Part shown: positions 45,150 through 53,644 of the stretch, piece after piece
Position numbering within the stretch: the stretch's first letter is position 1
Layout: each line of letters begins with the position of its first letter
NCBI RefSeq assembly: GCF_001870735.1
Contig: NZ_MORL01000002.1
Coordinates: 310,001 to 374,000 of the forward strand
Origin: Arsenicibacter rosenii
GTDB taxonomy: Bacteria; Bacteroidota; Bacteroidia; Cytophagales; Spirosomataceae
Reading direction: 5' to 3'
Length of the DNA stretch: 64,000 nt
Position numbers and translations under genes: made by a program
Notes under the pieces: model-generated
Seen by the model: the letters and a program-made list of their open reading frames with translations, nothing else
The model's database searches: none
Told to the model about the DNA's origin: nothing

Positions 45150-45178
45150 ATACTTGGGGTAATTATTAAAGCGCTGGT

Positions 45179-46402
45179 TCAATCCCCATGCTGCTTCGAC
45201 AGGGTTCGCCGGGCGAGGATAAGGCTGATTATTGTCAGGACCGCACCGGCCGCAAACGGTGCGCCGGGGAAGTAGAACGGTGTGGCCGGAGCGGTGAAGA
45301 ACGAGAACAGATAGGTCATCACCAACGGACCGACGATAGATGTCAGACTGATCAGGCTCGTTAGTGCTCCCTGCAACTCCCCCTGCTCATTGGCCGGTAC
45401 CTGCCCCGAAATAATTCCCTGAAGCGACGGCCCCGCAATACCACCGAGTGAGTAGGGCACCATAAACGCAAACATCATCCAGCTTTGGGTGGCCAGCGCG
45501 AAGCAGACAAAGCCAATGGCATACATCATCAGGCCGACATAAACCGACCGCTGCTGTCCCAGCTTCGGAATCAGCACACGGCTTAAACCGCCCTGCACAA
45601 TCCCGATCATCAGGCCGATAAACGCCAGCGAAAGACCGACCGTTTTTTCTGACCATTTAAACTGTTCCATCGTAATGAAGGTCCATGTACTTTGCATGGC
45701 ATGACCGGCAATGTAAATGAATACCAGCGAAGCAACCAGACTGATAATGACCGGATAGCGTCGGATCTGCGCCAGTGCGCCGACCGGATTGGCCCGTTTC
45801 CAGCTGAATGGCCGGCGGTTTTCCGGTTTCAGTGATTCCGGCAACACAAAGAACCCGTATATTACGTTCAGCAAGGTCAGACCCGCCGAGACAAAAAACG
45901 GAATCCGGGAGCCGTATTGCCCGAGCAAACCACCAATGGCTGGCCCGATGATGAAGCCCATGCCGAACGCCGCACCAATTAACCCGAAGTTCTGCGCCCG
46001 CTTTTCCGGCGGACTCACGTCGGCGATGTAGGCGCTGGCGGTTGTGAAGCTGGCTCCGGTAATACCTGCAATGATCCGGCCGATGAACAGCAGCGTAATA
46101 GTGGGAGCAATCCCTTGCAGAATGTAGTCGAGTCCGAAGCCAAGAAGGGAAAACAGGAGTACCGGGCGGCGGCCATAGCGGTCACTGAGGCCGCCTAGTA
46201 CGGGGGCAAAGGCAAACTGCATGGTCGCGTAGGCGAAAGTCAGCAAGCCGCTGTATCGGGAGGCTTCGCTGAGGTTGCCGTGAATGAGTTCTTCAATGAG
46301 TTTCGGGAAAACCGGAATCACAATGCCCAGGCCGGTAACGTCGATGAGCAAGGTGATGAAGATGAAAATCATCGCGGCACTGCGCGGTGGTTTGGTTTCC
46401 AT
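45179..46402 (-). CDS. MFS efflux pump, TetA/TCR-like
   Basis: Drug/proton antiporter-type inner-membrane protein of 407 aa with about 12 helices. [20 protein letters not shown] is the loop 2-3 motif. The [11 protein letters not shown] helix 1 and [20 protein letters not shown] helix 5 text are typical of the tetracycline-resistance branch, although related chromosomal pumps have other substrates. The gene stands after dnaN and before the GNAT-like gene, both on the same strand. Resistance should not be assumed from this alone. Confidence 0.85.
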   Translation of the reverse strand: METKPPRSAAMIFIFITLLIDVTGLGIVIPVFPKLIEELIHGNLSEASRYSGLLTFAYATMQFAFAPVLGGLSDRYGRRPVLLFSLLGFGLDYILQGIAPTITLLFIGRIIAGITGASFTTASAYIADVSPPEKRAQNFGLIGAAFGMGFIIGPAIGGLLGQYGSRIPFFVSAGLTLLNVIYGFFVLPESLKPENRRPFSWKRANPVGALAQIRRYPVIISLVASLVFIYIAGHAMQSTWTFITMEQFKWSEKTVGLSLAFIGLMIGIVQGGLSRVLIPKLGQQRSVYVGLMMYAIGFVCFALATQSWMMFAFMVPYSLGGIAGPSLQGIISGQVPANEQGELQGALTSLISLTSIVGPLVMTYLFSFFTAPATPFYFPGAPFAAGAVLTIISLILARRTLSKQHGD

Positions 46403-46437
46403 GGGAGATTGGTAAAGGAAGAATAGAGCAAAGGAAA

Positions 46438-46506
46438 GGGAGAATCAGGCTGCCGAAACCGCAGAGACCCACAGGCCTCTCCGCTGCATGGCGGTCTGAT
46501 TCTCCC
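46438..46506 (-). terminator. 69-nt multibranched hairpin after dnaN
   Basis: An outer 11-bp perfect stem (GGGAGAATCAG and its complement) encloses three smaller possible stems: CCGC/GCGG, GAGA/TCTC and CTGC/GCAG. It lies 24 bp past the dnaN stop, and the minus-strand continuation is TTTCCTTTG, a weak U-tract. It may be a terminator, or a small structured RNA element. Confidence 0.5.
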
Positions 46507-46529
46507 CCGAAATGTATTGTATGCGCTGC

Positions 46530-47663
46530 TTAAGCGTATGTATTCAGCATCACCGGCATCACCAGCATCAGAATATCTTCGTTTTCGTCTTTGTCGGCCG
46601 GCACCATGATACCCGCACGGTTTGGCGCTGACATCTGAATAGAGATCATTTTTGCGTGCATGTTGCTCAGCATTTCGGCCAGCAGCTTTGCGTTGAAACC
46701 AATCTCCATCGGCTCGCCTTCGAAATCGCACAGCAGCTTTTCGTTGGCTTCGTTTGCATAGTCAAGATCTTCCGCAGACAGCGTCAGCGCATTACCTTTC
46801 AGACTCAGGCGAATCTGGTGGGTGGTCCGGTTCGCGTAGATCATGATCCGCTTCAGCGTCGTCAGCAGGTCTGTCCGGCCAATGGTCAGCACGTTTGGAT
46901 TCTTGGTCGGGATGGCATTTTCGTAATCCGGGAAGCGCTCGTCGATCAGGCGGCAGATCAGCTGTGTCGGCCCGAACGAGAACGACGCGTTCGACTGGCT
47001 GAATTCGGCCCGAACCGTTAAATTGTCCGGCAGCGACGATTTCAGCAGTTGCAGCGCTTTCCGCGGAATAATCATCGATGTATTGGCCGATGTCTGGATG
47101 TCAGTCCGGCGATAGCGGATCAGGCGGTGCCCGTCGGTAGCGACGAAGGTGGCCTGATCTTCCGACAGTTGCAGGTAAACACCTGTCATAGCCGGACGAA
47201 GATCATCGGTGCTGGTAGCAAAAACGGTATTGTTGATGGCACTCGCCAGCGCATCCGACGAAATCTCGACCGACAGGTTTTTATTAACGGCCGGAATTTT
47301 CGGGAAGTCGATCGGGTTTTCGCCCGCCAGTTTGTAGCGGCCGTTGTCGGTCAGGATCTGTGTTCCGAACGTTTCCGTGTCAATGTTGAACGTGATCGGT
47401 TGTTCGGGCAGGCTGCGGAGCGTGTCCAGCAACAGCTTGGCCGGAATCGCAATGGCACCGCTTTCGGTTGCTTCAACCGGAATTTGCGTTGTCATAGTCG
47501 TCTGCAAATCCGAAGCTGTTACCGTCAGCACACCGCCCTCATCGTTCGAGTCAATTTTAAACAGAAAGTTCTCTAAAATAGGAACAATAGGATTGGTGGC
47601 AACAACGCCATTTATATGCGAAAGGTTTTTGAGCAGTACGGATGAGGATACGATGAATTTCAT
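46530..47663 (-). CDS. dnaN: DNA polymerase III beta sliding clamp
   Basis: Ring-shaped processivity factor, 377 aa, cytoplasmic. Three topologically equal domains: residues ~1-120 start MKFIVSSSVLLKNLSHINGV with the central ASDLQTTM. The middle domain contains TDDLRPAMTGVYL, ATDGHRL and FPDYENAIP. The third ends at MLVMPVMLNTYA, typical for the clamp's last strand. Full length. Not next to dnaA here, and preceded by gldG on the same strand with a terminator between. Confidence 0.95.
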   Translation of the reverse strand: MKFIVSSSVLLKNLSHINGVVATNPIVPILENFLFKIDSNDEGGVLTVTASDLQTTMTTQIPVEATESGAIAIPAKLLLDTLRSLPEQPITFNIDTETFGTQILTDNGRYKLAGENPIDFPKIPAVNKNLSVEISSDALASAINNTVFATSTDDLRPAMTGVYLQLSEDQATFVATDGHRLIRYRRTDIQTSANTSMIIPRKALQLLKSSLPDNLTVRAEFSQSNASFSFGPTQLICRLIDERFPDYENAIPTKNPNVLTIGRTDLLTTLKRIMIYANRTTHQIRLSLKGNALTLSAEDLDYANEANEKLLCDFEGEPMEIGFNAKLLAEMLSNMHAKMISIQMSAPNRAGIMVPADKDENEDILMLVMPVMLNTYA

Positions 47664-47699
47664 ATCGGATACGTTTTGATAAAGTCAGCAAAAATAAGC

Positions 47700-47733
47700 A
47701 AAAAAGCGCTCCTTTTGGCATCAGGAAGCGCTT
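47700..47733 (-). terminator. Intrinsic terminator between gldG and dnaN
   Basis: AAGCGCT/AGCGCTT arms plus CC/GG extension enclose a loop, and the minus strand continues with six U residues. It lies 79 bp after the gldG stop, so dnaN needs its own promoter. Confidence 0.75.
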
Positions 47734-47811
47734 ATTTTAACGGGTCTTAATGAATCTTTAACACAGCCTGCCAACGGGGTTAACCGGTGAGAATCACAGC
47801 TATGCCTGTTC

Positions 47812-49479
47812 TTACCGGTTCCGCCGTTTGCGGGTAAACTGCCAGCCGGCGCCCACTAAACCAATAAGGGCGAGCGGGCCCAGCACATTGAGCAGCTGCC
47901 AGCTTGTCCGCTCGTTGGCCAGTTTGATTTTATCGAGCGGCCGCAGGGTAATCTGGCGGTTACGGGCCGTAATAACCCCGTCCGGATCGGCCAGGTAGTC
48001 GATGGCATTCATGGCAAAATCCTTATTGCCGAACAGGTTGCGGTTGAACCGGTCGAAACCCAGCGGATACGGCATCTGCCGTTTATAATCGACATCGTTG
48101 ACGATCAGGTCGCCATCCGAGCAGATAATCACCCGCGACGCCTCACCTACCGGTTTAAAGCCATTTGCGCGCGGATCGCCGGGCAGGATTCGGTTGGCAT
48201 ACAGCGACTGGAATTTACCCTCAAACAGGCAACCAATGATCTGTACGCCGTCTTTGTAGGTGGCCGGGTCGGGTTGCTGCCGGGCCTCGTTATACGAAAT
48301 GATGGCCGGAGCCTTTAGCAGTTTTGTGTACGGGGAAGTCAGCAAAAGAGGCGTTTTCCGGATGCCGGCAGCGGCTACGGTATCCAGCGTGCTGGCAAAA
48401 CGGCACCAGATGGCATCGAGGTTGCGGGTAACCGGCGTCTGCTGACCGGCCGGCCCGAACGAGTTAATCACCGGATAAAACCGCCACGGTACTTTCTGGA
48501 TATTCGGCTTATCGCCCATATTGCCGACGTTCATCGGAATCAGGTTGCAGCTCAGGTCTTTCACCACATTCTGATTCAGGCGGGCTCCCCAGCGGAAAAA
48601 CAAATCGTCGAGGCGGAGATTCATCGGCTGGGCAAAGGTGCCTTCGTTGCTCACGCTGTCAACGCGCTGTCCGTCAATGAAAAACAGCATCCGGCCACCG
48701 TTGACCACGTATTGATCCAGTTTAAACAGCTCGTCATCGTTAAATGGCTGATCGGGCTTCAGTACCAGCAAAACATCGAGACCGGTAATCGGTCCGGGCT
48801 TAGCCATATCGAGGAAAAACAGGTCGTAGTTTTCCTGAACCGTGGCCAGTAAATCCGAAAAGCGCGAGGGCGGTACGTTGGTTTTGCCCAGAAAGCCGAT
48901 TTTACGCCGGTTGCCCTGCATCTGTGTCAGCTGCCGGATACCCGACGAAAGCTGGTACTCAACGTTTTCGTAGGATTGGTTCAACTGCTCTTCGGGCGAG
49001 GCCGTTTTGTTGCCTTTTAGTAGCTGTACGGCAATCTCCTTGCCCTTGTACGAAATCAGTGCGCCCGGGAAAATGAGTTTTTCGGTGCGTTTACCCCCTT
49101 CGTTATCAAAGAGATTTGTCGGCAGCAAGCCACGTTCCTGCAAACGTTTAAACAGCGCCTCTTTATCGGTAGTTGAGGTAACGGCCGTCGGGTCGATGAA
49201 GCGGTAGGTTACGTTTTTGCCGGCCCGCGCCTGAAACTCGTCGAGGGTTTCCCGAACCGCATTTTCAAGCCGTTTGAAGCCCGGCGGCAGATCGCCGGTA
49301 AGGTAAACGTTCACGTGAATATCGTCATCGAGTCCGCCAAGCAGGTTGAGCGTGGCATCCGACAGGGTATACCGCTTCTCCGCCGTCAGATCGACCCGGA
49401 AAAAAAGAAAGGCTGACAGCACATTAATGGCCACCAGCGCTACTATGACAATAAGTATACGGGAGAATCCTGATTTCAT
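47812..49479 (-). CDS. gldG: Gliding motility-associated ABC transporter component GldG
   Basis: Protein of 555 aa with a transmembrane helix near each end (IVIVALVAINVLSAFLFF; LGPLALIGLVGAGWQF) and a large periplasmic part. RVDLTAEKRYTLSDAT, the NVYLTGDLPPGFKRLENAV region and QVLSGIRQLTQ-like text are typical of the GldG family (PF09822-like). GldG works with the permease GldF and ATPase GldA in Bacteroidota gliding. gldF is not the upstream neighbour here; instead a different secreted protein gene lies there. Directly followed by dnaN, an arrangement seen in Cytophagales. Confidence 0.9.
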   Translation of the reverse strand: MKSGFSRILIVIVALVAINVLSAFLFFRVDLTAEKRYTLSDATLNLLGGLDDDIHVNVYLTGDLPPGFKRLENAVRETLDEFQARAGKNVTYRFIDPTAVTSTTDKEALFKRLQERGLLPTNLFDNEGGKRTEKLIFPGALISYKGKEIAVQLLKGNKTASPEEQLNQSYENVEYQLSSGIRQLTQMQGNRRKIGFLGKTNVPPSRFSDLLATVQENYDLFFLDMAKPGPITGLDVLLVLKPDQPFNDDELFKLDQYVVNGGRMLFFIDGQRVDSVSNEGTFAQPMNLRLDDLFFRWGARLNQNVVKDLSCNLIPMNVGNMGDKPNIQKVPWRFYPVINSFGPAGQQTPVTRNLDAIWCRFASTLDTVAAAGIRKTPLLLTSPYTKLLKAPAIISYNEARQQPDPATYKDGVQIIGCLFEGKFQSLYANRILPGDPRANGFKPVGEASRVIICSDGDLIVNDVDYKRQMPYPLGFDRFNRNLFGNKDFAMNAIDYLADPDGVITARNRQITLRPLDKIKLANERTSWQLLNVLGPLALIGLVGAGWQFTRKRRNR

Positions 49480-49541
49480 ATCTGGCTAATAACGCTGCAA
49501 TCCGGCAACTTGTATCAGCATGCAAAAATAAACATCAATCC

Positions 49542-50603
49542 TTACTCCGGCTGACGAAGATTGGCATAATCAATGGCAAAATGCCGGGTACGGGCACCAT
49601 TCCGCCGGAAAAGGTCCATCAGGTCGTTGGCTTTGCCGTTCAGCCAGGAGCCGTCCGAGGCATCATACCCGTTCCGGCTGAGCAGATCCGCATATTGTTT
49701 TGTCTTTTCCGGATCGTCCAGATACAGGTATAATTTCGCCAGGTTGTAGTAGGCCGAATACCGTAGTTTAGCATCGGCTTTGTCGTTGCCGGTGTAGCGT
49801 TTGGGCAATCCTTCGTAGTACTCCATAGGCGCTCTAAGGCGTTCAATGGCTTCGGTAAGCGGCTCGTCGGGGCTGACAGCGCCCAGGATAGCCTTGATAT
49901 CCTGATGCGCCCGCTGGTAGGAGTCATATTCCGGATGTTTTTTTGAGTCCAGAACCCAGAAATGGTCATCAGCCTTGCGGACCGGAAATCCGTAGTCATT
50001 CGTTAGGGTACCGGACAGGTTTTGCAGGGCCAGCATAACTTCATCGCGGAGGAAACGGTTTTTGATTTCTTCGCGGTTGTTGGTCAGGTAGTTATTGGCA
50101 GCAGCGTAGCTGTTGTATTCCTGACTGGTCCACGTTTTTTTCGAATACCGCTGGGCCAGTGTCGGGCGGACAATGGGTTGTCCACGAAAGTCAGATACGT
50201 CGGCTCTTGCCGCAAAGCTGTATTCCAGCTGAAGTTTGTAGTAATACTTACGGCCGGTTTCCTTGCCGTCCTTATCTTTCTGGATATCGACCCGCTCCTT
50301 AACCTCCGACTTTTCGATGATGACATCCTCAAACATTGGCCGGATAATAACGTGGGCCGGCCCGTTATCGATCCGCCGCCAGCCTTCGATGGGGGTAGCG
50401 TCGGCTAACTCGTTGTCGCTAAATGTGGTACGGATATTGCGGGTACCTGATACATTGACCTGATAGGTCCGGAAGGCAGGGTCGAGCGGCTTTTGCGGCA
50501 GATCACGATACATCATAACAAAGCTGTATCGGTCGAGGTCAACTTTTTGGGCAACTGCTACTAGTGTATAAACAGAGAACAATAAGGTAAATAGTATTTT
50601 CAT
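49542..50603 (-). CDS. Secreted protein of unknown function
   Basis: Protein of 353 aa with a clear Sec signal (MKILFTLLFSVYTLVAVAQ), so periplasmic or outer-membrane associated. The rest is polar, rich in Asp/Arg/Tyr. The C-terminal half shows helical TPR-like stretches (YYNLAKLYLYLDDPEKTKQY), which may mediate protein contacts. ATG 50603 was chosen over 50621. I do not recognise a family. It lies 62 bp upstream of gldG on the same strand and may be co-transcribed. Confidence 0.6.
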   Translation of the reverse strand: MKILFTLLFSVYTLVAVAQKVDLDRYSFVMMYRDLPQKPLDPAFRTYQVNVSGTRNIRTTFSDNELADATPIEGWRRIDNGPAHVIIRPMFEDVIIEKSEVKERVDIQKDKDGKETGRKYYYKLQLEYSFAARADVSDFRGQPIVRPTLAQRYSKKTWTSQEYNSYAAANNYLTNNREEIKNRFLRDEVMLALQNLSGTLTNDYGFPVRKADDHFWVLDSKKHPEYDSYQRAHQDIKAILGAVSPDEPLTEAIERLRAPMEYYEGLPKRYTGNDKADAKLRYSAYYNLAKLYLYLDDPEKTKQYADLLSRNGYDASDGSWLNGKANDLMDLFRRNGARTRHFAIDYANLRQPE

Positions 50604-50773
50604 GTAGTTTGCAAATTTCATAGCAAGTTACATTTTTCGCTTTGTCTGCCGAATTCAATTGTATAATCGGTTGTGAGTCTCAGGGTTCTGCTATATATTC
50701 GCCGTCCCGCCTTTGCTAGTAGACGAAATAGAGTTTGTTTTACGTTTTCATACTACGAAACCAATTAATTGAT

Positions 50774-51217
50774 ATGAGAAGAGAGTTTTGGCTGTTATCA
50801 ACAATGATGTTGCTGGCCATTGGCTTCATGTCTGCATTTGCACCCGCGAACCATACTGTAATTGAGGATACAGAAGGGATTCAGTTTACAGAAACAAGCT
50901 GGAATAACATTCTGAAAAAGGCAAAAGCCGAGAAGAAAGTGATCTTCCTGGATGCGTATGCCAGCTGGTGTGGCCCGTGTAAAATGTTGCAGAAGAACGT
51001 GTTTACCCGCAAGGAAGTAGGTGATTACTTTAACAAGTCATTTATTAACGTGAAGATGGACATGGAAAAAGGCGAAGGCCCTATGCTGTCGCAGCGTTAT
51101 CCGCTGGAAGCGTACCCGACCCTGCTTTTCATCGATGGCAACGGACGTGTTCTGAAAAAGGTCATTGGTTACCAGGCGCCTGAGCAACTGCTGGCCATTG
51201 GTAAAAGTGTGAAATAA
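50774..51217 (+). CDS. Exported thioredoxin-family protein
   Basis: Thiol-disulfide protein of 147 aa. A signal region (LLSTMMLLAIGFMSAFAPA) precedes a thioredoxin fold with active-site Cys66-Gly-Pro-Cys69 in ASWCGPCKM and the cis-proline strand YPTLLFIDGNGRV. The composition and the FTRKEVGDYFNKSFINVKMD segment resemble DUF255/thioredoxin_7-like reductases that act in the periplasm. ATG 50774 gives the signal peptide; an upstream start adds an unlikely extension. It is convergent with the glycan operon, with only 4 bp between stops. Confidence 0.85.
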   Translation: MRREFWLLSTMMLLAIGFMSAFAPANHTVIEDTEGIQFTETSWNNILKKAKAEKKVIFLDAYASWCGPCKMLQKNVFTRKEVGDYFNKSFINVKMDMEKGEGPMLSQRYPLEAYPTLLFIDGNGRVLKKVIGYQAPEQLLAIGKSVK

Positions 51218-51221
51218 CCCA

Positions 51222-52325
51222 TTAGCGGAATAAAGACAGTACGATATCAATAACCCGCTGTCGCTCCACTTCATTCAGCGTTGAACCAGACGGCAGACAA
51301 AGCCCCTGTTCAAAGATATTCTCCGCAAGGCCCGTTCCGTAGAACGGGCTTTTTTTATACACCGGCTGGCAGTGCATTGGTTTAAATACCGGTCTTGATT
51401 CGATACCCTGCGCGGCGAGTGTGAGCCGGACCGTTTCCCGCGAAACGCCCGTTTCCCGTTCGTCGAACCGGCAGGCGGTAAGCCATCGGTTGGCAAGGCT
51501 CCCTGCCGGTTCGGGCTGGCAACTTAAGCCTGAATTTGCCTGAAGTGCTTGCTGGTAAGCCATAAAATGCGTCCGCCGTCGTTGTACCCGATCGGTCAGT
51601 GCCGAAAGCTGTTGCATACCCAACGGCGCTGCTAACGGGTTGAACGCCGTGTTGTATCCGGCGCGTTCGTGTTCATAATGGGCTACCGGCTGTTTGGCCT
51701 GACTCCCCAGCCAACCGGCCGTTTTGAAAAAAGTTTCGTTGTTTGTCAGCAAAGCACCGCCGCCAAGGGTTGTAATAATTTTATTGACGTTGAATGACAG
51801 GATACTGATGTCGCCGAAACCGCCGCAGGGAATCCGCTGGTAGGTACTGCCAAGCGCTTCGGCAGCATCTTCGATAAGCGGAACCCCGAATTGGCTGCTT
51901 AGCATCCGCAACTCGTGCCACTGCGCCGGTACGCCATAAAGATCCACCGCAATAATGGCTTTCGGTCGTTTCCGGCGTTTACGGAGTGCGGTTTCCAGTG
52001 CATCAGGGCACATATTCCAGCTCTGCGGCTCGCTGCCGATAAAAACAGGCGTGGCCCCCTGATGGACAATGCAATTGGCTGAAGCCGCAAACGTCAGCGA
52101 CTGGCAAAAGACGTCATCACCCGCCTGGACAGACAGACTGGCGAGGGCAAGTTCAAGCGCCGATGAACCGGCATTGGTCAGGAGGCAGTGGGTGGTTCGG
52201 GTGAGCGCCGTTAATTGCTGAGAAAACTGCCGCTCAAGTCGCAGCAGGTCATTCACATCGTAAGTAGCACCGGAAAGCGCCCCAATGTCTGGTGGCGACA
52301 GCAGGATATTAAACGGATGTTTCAT
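51222..52325 (-). CDS. DegT/DnrJ/EryC1-type sugar aminotransferase (PglE-like)
   Basis: PLP enzyme of 367 aa that transaminates a keto-sugar nucleotide. The PLP lysine is Lys182 in SFNVNKIITTLGGG. FGVPLIEDAAEALGS holds the aspartate that contacts the PLP ring and TNAGSSALELAL the phosphate-binding segment. It resembles PglE/EpsN types. It is the last gene of a minus-strand glycan operon: directly upstream (1 bp) is a PglD-like acetyltransferase and then a PglC-like transferase, the same trio that makes and loads UDP-N,N'-diacetylbacillosamine in Campylobacter. The 4,6-dehydratase PglF is not in the window. Confidence 0.9.
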   Translation of the reverse strand: MKHPFNILLSPPDIGALSGATYDVNDLLRLERQFSQQLTALTRTTHCLLTNAGSSALELALASLSVQAGDDVFCQSLTFAASANCIVHQGATPVFIGSEPQSWNMCPDALETALRKRRKRPKAIIAVDLYGVPAQWHELRMLSSQFGVPLIEDAAEALGSTYQRIPCGGFGDISILSFNVNKIITTLGGGALLTNNETFFKTAGWLGSQAKQPVAHYEHERAGYNTAFNPLAAPLGMQQLSALTDRVQRRRTHFMAYQQALQANSGLSCQPEPAGSLANRWLTACRFDERETGVSRETVRLTLAAQGIESRPVFKPMHCQPVYKKSPFYGTGLAENIFEQGLCLPSGSTLNEVERQRVIDIVLSLFR

Positions 52326-52326
52326 G

Positions 52327-52962
52327 TCAGCGGGCAGGAACTCCTTTGACGGTAGTGTGGGGGAAAACCGGTTTGGTCACAACGGCTCCTGCGCCAAGTA
52401 CGGCATAATTGCCAACCGTAAGCTGGTTTTTAACGATTGCGCCGGTACCGGCAAATACGCCGTCACCCATCATTACGTCACCGGCAATATGAACAGCAGG
52501 CATCAGCGAGCTAAAATCACCAATCCGGCTGTCATGGCCAACCGTACATTTGAGATTCAGGAGCACATGACTGCCAAGCGAAACATCGACCGTCAGGATA
52601 GTATCCTGGCAGATAATACAGCCTTCGCCCAGAGTAACGTCCTGTTCGGGCCGGAGCAATACCGTTGGATGAATCAGGACAGGAAAAGATACCATCGGAT
52701 TGGTGATAGCGGTGACCAGCTTTTTTTTAACCATTGGCCAGCCAACGCCTATTGCTACCGACAGCGGTGTCGGATACTGGTTCAGGGCTGACAGCCCGCC
52801 CAGGACAGGTATTTTTTTGACCAGCCTGCCTGCCGGTACATTGTCATCGAAGACGCCGATGGGCTCCCAGGTATCCGGATAGGCATGGTTAATGTGCTGA
52901 ATAAGCATCAATACTTCACGGCCGAATCCACCGGCCCCGTAAACAGCGATAGGTGTTGCCAT
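52327..52962 (-). CDS. Sugar O/N-acetyltransferase, PglD/NeuD-like
   Basis: Left-handed beta-helix acyltransferase of 211 aa. An N-terminal Rossmann-like domain carries AVYGAGGFGREVLML. The hexapeptide repeats run from about 95 to 200 (VTLGEGCIICQDTILTVDVS, with LLNLKCTVGHDSRIG carrying the catalytic His). This is the PglD fold, which adds acetyl to the 4-amino group of a UDP-sugar. Context agrees: gene between PglE- and PglC-like genes, spacing 1-2 bp. The exact sugar is inferred. Confidence 0.85.
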   Translation of the reverse strand: MATPIAVYGAGGFGREVLMLIQHINHAYPDTWEPIGVFDDNVPAGRLVKKIPVLGGLSALNQYPTPLSVAIGVGWPMVKKKLVTAITNPMVSFPVLIHPTVLLRPEQDVTLGEGCIICQDTILTVDVSLGSHVLLNLKCTVGHDSRIGDFSSLMPAVHIAGDVMMGDGVFAGTGAIVKNQLTVGNYAVLGAGAVVTKPVFPHTTVKGVPAR

Positions 52963-52964
52963 AG

Positions 52965-53543
52965 TTAGTCATACGTGCCCGTAAATCGTGGCATGAGCGG
53001 CTCCGCGACGGGCGAAAGCATTAGTAAACAGGTCTTCCAGAGAATATAGGCATCCAGTTGCCGGGACTGGTGGTGCACATACCATACATCCAGTTCAAAT
53101 TTCCGCTGCCAGCTGATGTTGTTCCGTCCGTGGATTTGAGCCCAGCCGGTTAAGCCTGGTTTTATCAGTTGTCGCTGCCGCTCAAAATCAGTATACAGCA
53201 ACGTATACTCAGGCAGAAGCGGGCGGGGGCCGATAAGACTCATATCACCCCGAAGTACATTGAGAAGCTGTGGAAGCTCATCGAGCGAGGTTTTACGAAG
53301 CCAGCGGCCGGGAGTTGTCAGACGAAATGCGTCGGGCAAAAGGTTGCCCGACGCATCGGACTTGTCTGTCATAGTGCGGAATTTGTACATGACAAAAGGC
53401 GTTCCATATTGCCCGGAACGGAGCTGACAAAACACCGGCCACCGACGGAAACAGACACTAACGAACAGTGCTGTTAGCCCCATGACAGGTAGTGTAACCG
53501 GACTTGTAATCACAATAAGCGTTATGTCGAGAAACCGTTTCAT
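52965..53543 (-). CDS. Phosphoglycosyltransferase, PglC-like sugar transferase
   Basis: Initiating transferase of 192 aa that puts the first sugar phosphate on undecaprenyl phosphate. It starts MKRFLDITLIVITSPVTLPV, the membrane re-entrant segment of the small PglC-type. MYKFRTM (basic catalytic motif), RKTSLDELPQLLNVLRGDMS and LIGPRPLLPEYTLLY are conserved and contain the Asp-Glu pair and the Gly-Pro-Arg-Pro motif. KPGLTGWAQIHGRNN follows. In-frame ATGs at 53606 and 53675 exist, but 53543 fits the family start best. It belongs to the glycan operon after the GT4 gene. Confidence 0.9.
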   Translation of the reverse strand: MKRFLDITLIVITSPVTLPVMGLTALFVSVCFRRWPVFCQLRSGQYGTPFVMYKFRTMTDKSDASGNLLPDAFRLTTPGRWLRKTSLDELPQLLNVLRGDMSLIGPRPLLPEYTLLYTDFERQRQLIKPGLTGWAQIHGRNNISWQRKFELDVWYVHHQSRQLDAYILWKTCLLMLSPVAEPLMPRFTGTYD

Positions 53544-53644
53544 GAGGATGTGTATATCTTTTGTCCGGCGGTTGAGCCATAGCTTGATACGAATGCCTGT
53601 GCTCATGGTCACATCGAAAGGTGATAAACAGTTTGTGCTTCGGG

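Noticed and set aside
45150-45182. TTG start for the GNAT-like gene overlapping the MFS stop
   Set aside because: Possible, but the ATG at 45149 begins the text that resembles the family start and is more likely.
46438-46506. tRNA gene
   Set aside because: No anticodon loop with usual U33, no T-loop GTTCRA sequence and no CCA end could be placed.
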